DNA of 64,000 nucleotides from Cymbidium sinense (taxonomy: Eukaryota > Streptophyta > Magnoliopsida > Asparagales > Orchidaceae), in assembly GCA_021442155.1 (NCBI GenBank), contig CM038221.1, positions 153,317,601 through 153,381,600 on the forward strand, read 5' to 3'. Positions 58,801 through 64,000 of the stretch are shown piece by piece. The position numbers and the translations under genes are program-made. How positions within the stretch are numbered: position 1 is the stretch's first letter; every line of letters begins with the position of its first letter. The notes under the pieces were generated by a model. The model made no database searches, was not told the origin of the DNA, and saw only the letters and a program-made list of their open reading frames with translations.

Positions 58801-60685
58801 AAAACCAACTGACCCTTATTTTAACATACCCAAATATGTTAAAGGAAAGGGTCCTCAAATCAAAATATAATTTGAAACATGAACCTATGGAAGCATCTTT
58901 CTAAAAATATTTGAATCCATTTTTCAACATACCCGAATTTATTAAAGTTGGATTCATATTAAAAATTATTCTTTCCAATCAAATCTCTAAATCTTCTCTA
59001 AATCCATTTGAACCCCACTTACCACTTCCAAGATGTTGGATGTGGGTTTAAATTTTAAATTTAAATTCTGAGATCAACAAAATAGAAATCTAATCCAAGC
59101 TTGTTTCCAACATTGCAGATTCTCAACATTAGTCTCAGAGCTCTCAGTTTCGCATTGACTATAAATGGAAAGTTCAAGTTCACTTTCCCCATGGCATGGA
59201 CTTGCTTGGATCAGCCAATCTCCCCAGTGATCACACCCATCTTATCCATTTAGAGGTTTTGATGGGGTGACCCGTGAGGGCACCCCTCACAATATAGGAT
59301 CAGTTGGGGCGTAGCCATCATTCAGATGATCACCATTAGATTCTAAATTCCTCATTAAAGAGGAAAGCAGGTAGTCCCATTCAGTAGTAGTGACAAAGGC
59401 AAGACGCTCATTGAGCCTCCCTGGGCTCACTCAAGCACCTCTAAGGATAAGGCTCCCATCCAGATTGCCTCCCAGCCTTTGAGGTTGGCTCTAGTTCTAC
59501 TCCCCACCACCCTACAGATTCAAAGGAAAAACCACATGATTAAGAGATCATCATTGCTGGGAGATGGGCCACATGGTCGCCAGGGAGGAGGTACCTCATC
59601 ACCCCCACTTTTGAACTCATTTCATCCTCTCTAGACAGAGAGGATGCTAGAGATCTACTTCACCTCCACCAAGGTTCAACACTAGCCCCCTTAGAGAAGG
59701 GGAGGAGGTCGGCCTCCCTCGCTCTTGCCGCCAGTTGGCAAAGCTTATGGATGTTCTAAGTCTGGAGCTCAGTTTGATTTGAGATATGTCATTCCCTAGG
59801 GGAAACACCATATGAGAGGGTGAGAGGCCCACTCAAGACATATCACAGAGAGAGGAGGTTTGGTCATCGCCACCTTCACACTCATTGATTGACATGCTAC
59901 CCGCATCGATCACACATATACCATTTTACTTACAGGAATGACCCATCATAAGAAGAGGGTCCCTGTATCGTCCACCATCACCCATTCATGTCAAAGATCT
60001 TCGTCTACCGGCCATGAAGGCCACATCCGGAGAAGGACCCCGCGGTGATGGCTACCGAGGATCATATTCCATCTACATCGCCACTATGGTGGCGAAGCTA
60101 TTCTATTTTTAGTGCTGGGGGAATGGCAACCTCAAGCATAGTGGTCATCCCTTCACCAAACACCACCAATTCACAGGAGACATGGAGATGGTATTAGGGA
60201 GGGAGATATAGCCCGCAGATGATAATAGAACCTCCTGTGTCACCCTTTTAGAGTTAGTGAATGAGTGTGTCTCTTCTAGTGAGTCCTCAGATTGATTCTC
60301 AGGGGAGGTCTCTCAAGACAAAGATCACAATCGCCAAAATTGTTTGTGCCCCTTCATATTGATTTCTCTTTTGAGGACATAGTGGCACATTATCTTATAG
60401 AAAAGAAGAAAATTTTGGGATATGACTGGTCTGATGAGGAGAAGAATAGCTTTGATCCCAGTGAAGATGATTTATTGGGAGACTCATGGGTATGATACCA
60501 TGGGATCCTCCTAGGGTAGTAAGATGGAAGGTGATGAGGTTGAGACACAACCCAATCAGCCCAACACCTCCGATATCGCTAAAGTAAAGATGAACAAATA
60601 GAGGATGACGAGGCTTGAGTAGAAAGCAACAATAGTCTTGACTAAATAAGCCCCGAATTCATCCTACTTATAGTCATCCGAGTTA
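58801..60685 (+). other. Rest of element E leader, broken upstream ORF region
   Basis: GC content rises from about 59,100. Short frames occur, the best being 60,292-60,495 (LGYDWSDEEKNSFDPSEDD, acidic), but no clear domain is visible. By position it corresponds to the pre-gag ORF region of D (47,000-48,100). I assign no function. Confidence 0.45.
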
Positions 60686-61357
60686 GTGCATGTCTTGGAC
60701 CAGCCAAGACCTTACCCGAGCAAGGTAGCACTAGCATATATAGAAGGTAGTGGAAAGTACCTCCATGGAGAAAGACATCGATCCAAGGTTGAGCAAGTGA
60801 AGGAAGCGTTGGCTCAAGCCGGGAGGATCATCGCCCCAAAGGGTAGACCCCCCGAGGAATTTGATGCAATCCAATATCCCAAGGGTTTGCCACCTTCCTT
60901 CAAGAGCTTTGATGGCAATGAAAACCGAGATATTACACACTTTATTGCAATGCGTGAAAGAATGCTTCTACCTCTTTAGTAGCCTAGTGGATAGCTTTTG
61001 ATTGGTATGTTGAACTTCCCAATGCTTTAGTAAAGATATTTGTGAGTTGGAGCAACTTTATCAAGAGGTTTGCTGAGCTCAAGCAAAGGTTACAGGTGAT
61101 CTTGTTGTAGCACAACAAGACCCAAGTGAGTCTTTATTGACTATATTCTCGATGGCATAACTGAGTATGAAATGAGCCTATCTCTGAAACATGTCATTGA
61201 GATTCTTATAAAGAATATCCATGCTCCTTCATGCTTAAGGGCTTTCAAGAAGCTAATCAACAAGGGCTGGGCTACAAGGAGAGGCCAAACAGTCCTTTTC
61301 AAGACCCTTGCCCAAAGCAAAGCAACATTTATGAGAAGAAGTCGAGCAGATAGGTAA
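60686..61357 (+). pseudogene. Element E Gag
   Basis: The first open part (97 codons) contains VKEALAQAGRIIAPKG and EEFDAIQYPKGLPPSFKSFD, the conserved Gag entry block of this family. After stops, a second open part (61,172-61,357) reads EYEMSLSLKHVIEILIKN and LRAFKKLINKGWATRRGQ, matching the later Gag helices. Gag would form the particle that packages element RNA. Stops and frame changes between 60,979 and 61,172 disable it. Confidence 0.75.
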
Positions 61358-62072
61358 GGGGAAGCAACCAGCTAGAGATCACCGAGAGACACGACCAGAG
61401 CCTTTGCTTCCACCTCCTTCCACCACACCAAGAAGCCCCCCTCGTCTCCATAGCCTCCATGGCCAAGATGCCGCCTCTCCTCACCATACCATCACATGCA
61501 AGTACACATACTAATCGCCAGGTAGCTATGGTCCACCTACTCTTTTAGATAAGTTCAACAAACCTTATTCATTTAAGAGGGAGGCAATTAGAAAGATCTT
61601 TAAAAATCTCTTAAAGAAGCCTGATTTTTAGCTACTCGAGCCTAGGAGACCGAGGAAGTGGGAAAAAGCCATGATCCTTACTTTTGCCCCTACCACCATA
61701 TGTTAGGTAATATTTTGGAGGATTGCTTCACATTTAAGGACTGGCTTGAACATAGCATCAAGATCAGTGATGTAGTTATCCCGAAGGAATACCTTATGGA
61801 ATAACCATCTAGTTCCATTAGGGTAATCCTTGGGGATACTTGTGATCCTTCCAAAACCAAAGAAGGTTGGGATATCTCTTTATCCAAAACTTCTAAAAAG
61901 ATCCTTCAGAAGATCAAGAAACTTTTCTTGTGTGTCAGTCTCAAACCTCCAACATCAAGGAAGGTTTGCAAGTTTCCACCAACTCAAAGGTGGAGTTTAG
62001 CAAAGAAAGATGTGTCGGATAAGCAACCATCGAAACCAGCCTCTCTAGTCTACCGTTACAGCTACCACATCG

Positions 62073-62426
62073 GTGACTTCCTCTACTTCAGCTAGTTCTT
62101 CTTCTTCTACTAGTAGAACTCTTGTATCAGCGGATAAAAGCATCAAATCTCTTACCCCACTTACTTTACTTGATTTCTACTTTGTACATCCTATCAAATC
62201 CAAGAAATTGAAGAGTAAAGCTAGCTTGAATTACATATGTGTCACTTCTGATGGGTTATCTACTTCTATTCTTAATAATAACTCTTCAAGTCAAAATAAT
62301 TATAATAATTTTGATCTTCCTCTTTCTGATTCAGAGTTGGACTTCCCTGCTCTGAATACTATGGGTTCACCTCTTGGTATAGACTTGGAATCATCCGATT
62401 CTGAGCGTCTCATAGAGAAGCTATAG
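62073..62426 (+). pseudogene. Serine-rich linker between Gag and protease of E
   Basis: A 117-codon frame beginning with a Thr/Ser run and containing Asn-rich (NNNSSSQNNYNNFD) and acidic (SDSELDFP, DLESSDSE) segments. No zinc knuckle is visible. Low complexity suggests a disordered linker. It lies between the Gag helices and the protease and is probably part of the polyprotein, though an independent role cannot be excluded. Confidence 0.55.
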
Positions 62427-62700
62427 GTGAGTCTCATGTGCTGGTAGAATCTTTCATTGTCCTACCACAAGAGATAACCGAAGTCAACCTCCGTAGAAGG
62501 TTCTACCTCCTAGAGTAGCATCTCAAGATAGAGGGAAACAAGTCATTGGTATAGAAGATCGAGAAGCCCCTCCACAGGATGCTCCACCCATGGATATGCT
62601 TGTGGAGGATCAGCCCAAGGTGGACTACAATGTCCTCTCTCATCTAATAAAATTGCCATCTAAGCTAAGAATATAAGATTCCCATATCTTATCCAAAGAG

Positions 62701-63240
62701 ATGAGGGAATCACTAATCAAGGCTTTCTTTTATCCTGAGATATGCTTAGCTCAGCTGGCCGCTATAGGTGAGGAGGCACATTATATAAAAGAAGCCCAGA
62801 GAATCACTTTGACAGATGAAGACCTTCTTCTTGGGGACTTGGAGCATAACCGTCCCCTCTACATCACAATTGACATGGACAGATTTAGACTTGTTAGAGT
62901 TCCAGTTGATCCAGGTACATCGGTGAATATTATGAGTCAGTGAATATTATGAGTCTAAAGACCCTTGCCTATTTGAGGATTTACATCTCCACACTCTGAG
63001 GAGATCAGATCATGTTAAGAGGATTCAATGAATAAGGTGAGCTGCCATAGTGTTCATTGGAGATAGGTGACCGGAAGAAAGCCAAGTTTTACATCATTGA
63101 ATACTTGTTCATGCTTTGCTGAGGCCTTGGATACATCGTAACAAGATAATTCATCCTCCTCCATCGCATCAAATTTAGAAAAGATGGGATTGAATATCGT
63201 GTCAATGGAGATGAAAAGCTATTAGAGAGGTTGAGATTTA
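62701..63240 (+). pseudogene. Element E aspartic protease region
   Basis: Starts with ITLTDEDLLLGDLEHNRPLY, the block that precedes the protease in Tat elements, then VRVPVDPGTSVNIMS, where the catalytic D-(S/T/G)-G position reads DPG. A TLAYLRIYISTL block, LRGFNE and EYRVNGDEKL follow near 63,225, as in the second half of the domain. A short duplication of GTGAATATTATGAGTC (62,920-62,960) introduces a stop right after the active-site strand. Several further stops. Confidence 0.75.
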
Positions 63241-63402
63241 TGAGATGACCTACTATCTTCCTCAAAACACCTTTCTTGTGAACTTCGACAAAACTCAAAG
63301 TCAAAATAAAAAGAAAATGAAGAGAAAGAAAAGGCAAAAGAAAAAGAAAAGAAAAATGAAAATCCAAGTGAACAAGAAAGAGAAATTGAAGAATAAATAA
63401 AT

Positions 63403-63681
63403 ATGCATATCACATTCCACCCACAGTTCATTCCATCATATGGACATGTGGGTAGGATGACTCAACCTCCACCAGGTAGAGGTAAAGGCAGAAATAGATG
63501 CAATTCCAGAGGTGGAAGATCCTCTGGTTGGCCATCAGCCAATAGGGGTTATGTTCCAGTTCACAGGAGCACCACTACTATTCACATAGACTTGGAATCC
63601 AGCTCAGAGGATGAGTCTAATGTGATTAGTAACCCCAACCCTCTGGGTTCCATTGGAGGTGACTTTGATCCGCAGAGATGA
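63403..63681 (+). pseudogene. Linker between protease and RT of E
   Basis: A 92-codon frame with a Gly/Arg-rich stretch (GRGKGRNRCNSRGGRSSGWP) and an acidic DLESSSEDESN motif. A very similar DLESSDSE motif occurs at about 62,385-62,410, suggesting shared composition or duplication. The Gly/Arg-rich part could bind nucleic acid. No enzyme motif is seen. Confidence 0.5.
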
Positions 63682-64000
63682 AGACCGCCTCCAAATAAAG
63701 CAAAGTATTTGAATCAGTTTATGTGAAACTATTAGGCTAAGAAACCTTAGCTCTAACCTCACTTTCATCTCAAAAAAGTTGAAGGTTTAGTAGTTAAGGA
63801 AGCCCCTAAGTTTCCAAAGGATATGAAGTCAAGAGATTCTTTTGGGATCATCATCCTCAAGTTCTAAAGTTGATGTAGAACTTGAGGAGGATATATTTAA
63901 AGAATTAATGGAATTACTATTTGACTTTTACTCGCCTTGTGTTCATAATCTCATACATAAAGGTTTAGTTCCTAATACATGGTCTAGGCACATGACAGAG

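Larger units (their letters stand above)
51180..64000 (+). mobile_element. Element E: Tat/Ogre-like Ty3/gypsy, runs off right edge
   Basis: Plus-strand element of the same LTR family as D. The 5' LTR is 51,180-56,515, a ~4 kb leader holds a tandem repeat, Gag is at 60,690-61,360, a serine-rich linker at 62,073-62,426, the aspartic protease region at 62,701-63,240 and a linker toward RT at 63,400-64,000. RT would follow beyond the window. Stops are frequent, so it is inactive, but it is closer to complete than D over the gag-protease interval and shows what D has lost there. Confidence 0.8.

Noticed and set aside
63300..63400. AAAGAAAAG-rich purine run as a possible polypurine tract
   Set aside because: It lies between protease and RT of element E, not next to an LTR, and encodes a Lys/Glu-rich stretch.
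1..64000. CRISPR array, rRNA, tRNA or bacterial-type operon
   Set aside because: No regularly spaced identical repeats, no ribosomal RNA blocks and no tRNA-like cloverleaf were seen; the content is plant nuclear DNA.

Overview
The window is nuclear DNA of a flowering plant. It is AT-rich, has no long open reading frames typical of prokaryotes, and is dominated by decayed plant retroelements: an RTE-type LINE with a (TTG)n tail, Ty1/copia elements, a chromovirus-type Ty3/gypsy element, and a giant Tat/Ogre-like Ty3/gypsy family with an extra archaeal-type RNase H. A large repeat-rich genome is likely. I cannot name the species from the sequence.

Left third (1-22,900). The left edge cuts a minus-strand RTE LINE (1-1,320), and a second, nearly intact RTE LINE runs forward at 4,488-7,046. 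From about 7,700 to 22,900 I infer one host gene on the minus strand. A GC-richer 5' region with a (GA)n tract lies at 22,620-22,900 and a candidate first exon at 22,617-22,471. Further candidate exons lie near 14.6-14.2, 14.09-13.97, 8.68-8.60 and 7.93-7.71 kb. Its introns are loaded with transposons: a chromovirus-like gypsy element (17.5-22.1 kb), a TIR element (15.6-16.1 kb), and a copia element (8.8-13.5 kb) that itself carries a LINE fragment and a possible MITE. The exons on either side of the copia element are compatible in phase. I do not recognise the protein; its C-terminal part looks membrane-spanning.

Right two thirds (23,900-64,000). This is a nest of one LTR family. Element D (minus strand) has its 3' LTR at 23.9-27.4 kb, integrase to RT at 28.5-31.5 kb, the N-terminal RT region at 39.6-39.9 kb, gag at 46-48 kb and its 5' LTR at 48.66-51.18 kb. 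D is split by an 8.1 kb copy of the same LTR without internal genes (31,521-39,601), flanked by ATTCA on both sides, best read as a giant solo LTR. D is also split by a 5'-truncated copia element (39.94-45.97 kb). Element E (plus strand) belongs to the same family. Its 5' LTR (51.18-56.5 kb) lies head to head with that of D, followed by a long leader with a ~152 bp tandem repeat, then gag and protease, and it runs off the right edge.

Almost every transposon reading frame is broken, so the region is a fossil retroelement cluster beside one probable host gene. The most distinctive features are the giant gene-less LTR with dense TTGACC/GGTCAA (W-box-like) motifs, the head-to-head LTR pair able to form a long hairpin RNA, and the host gene whose introns absorbed several kinds of transposon. 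I found no CRISPR array, rRNA or tRNA gene.
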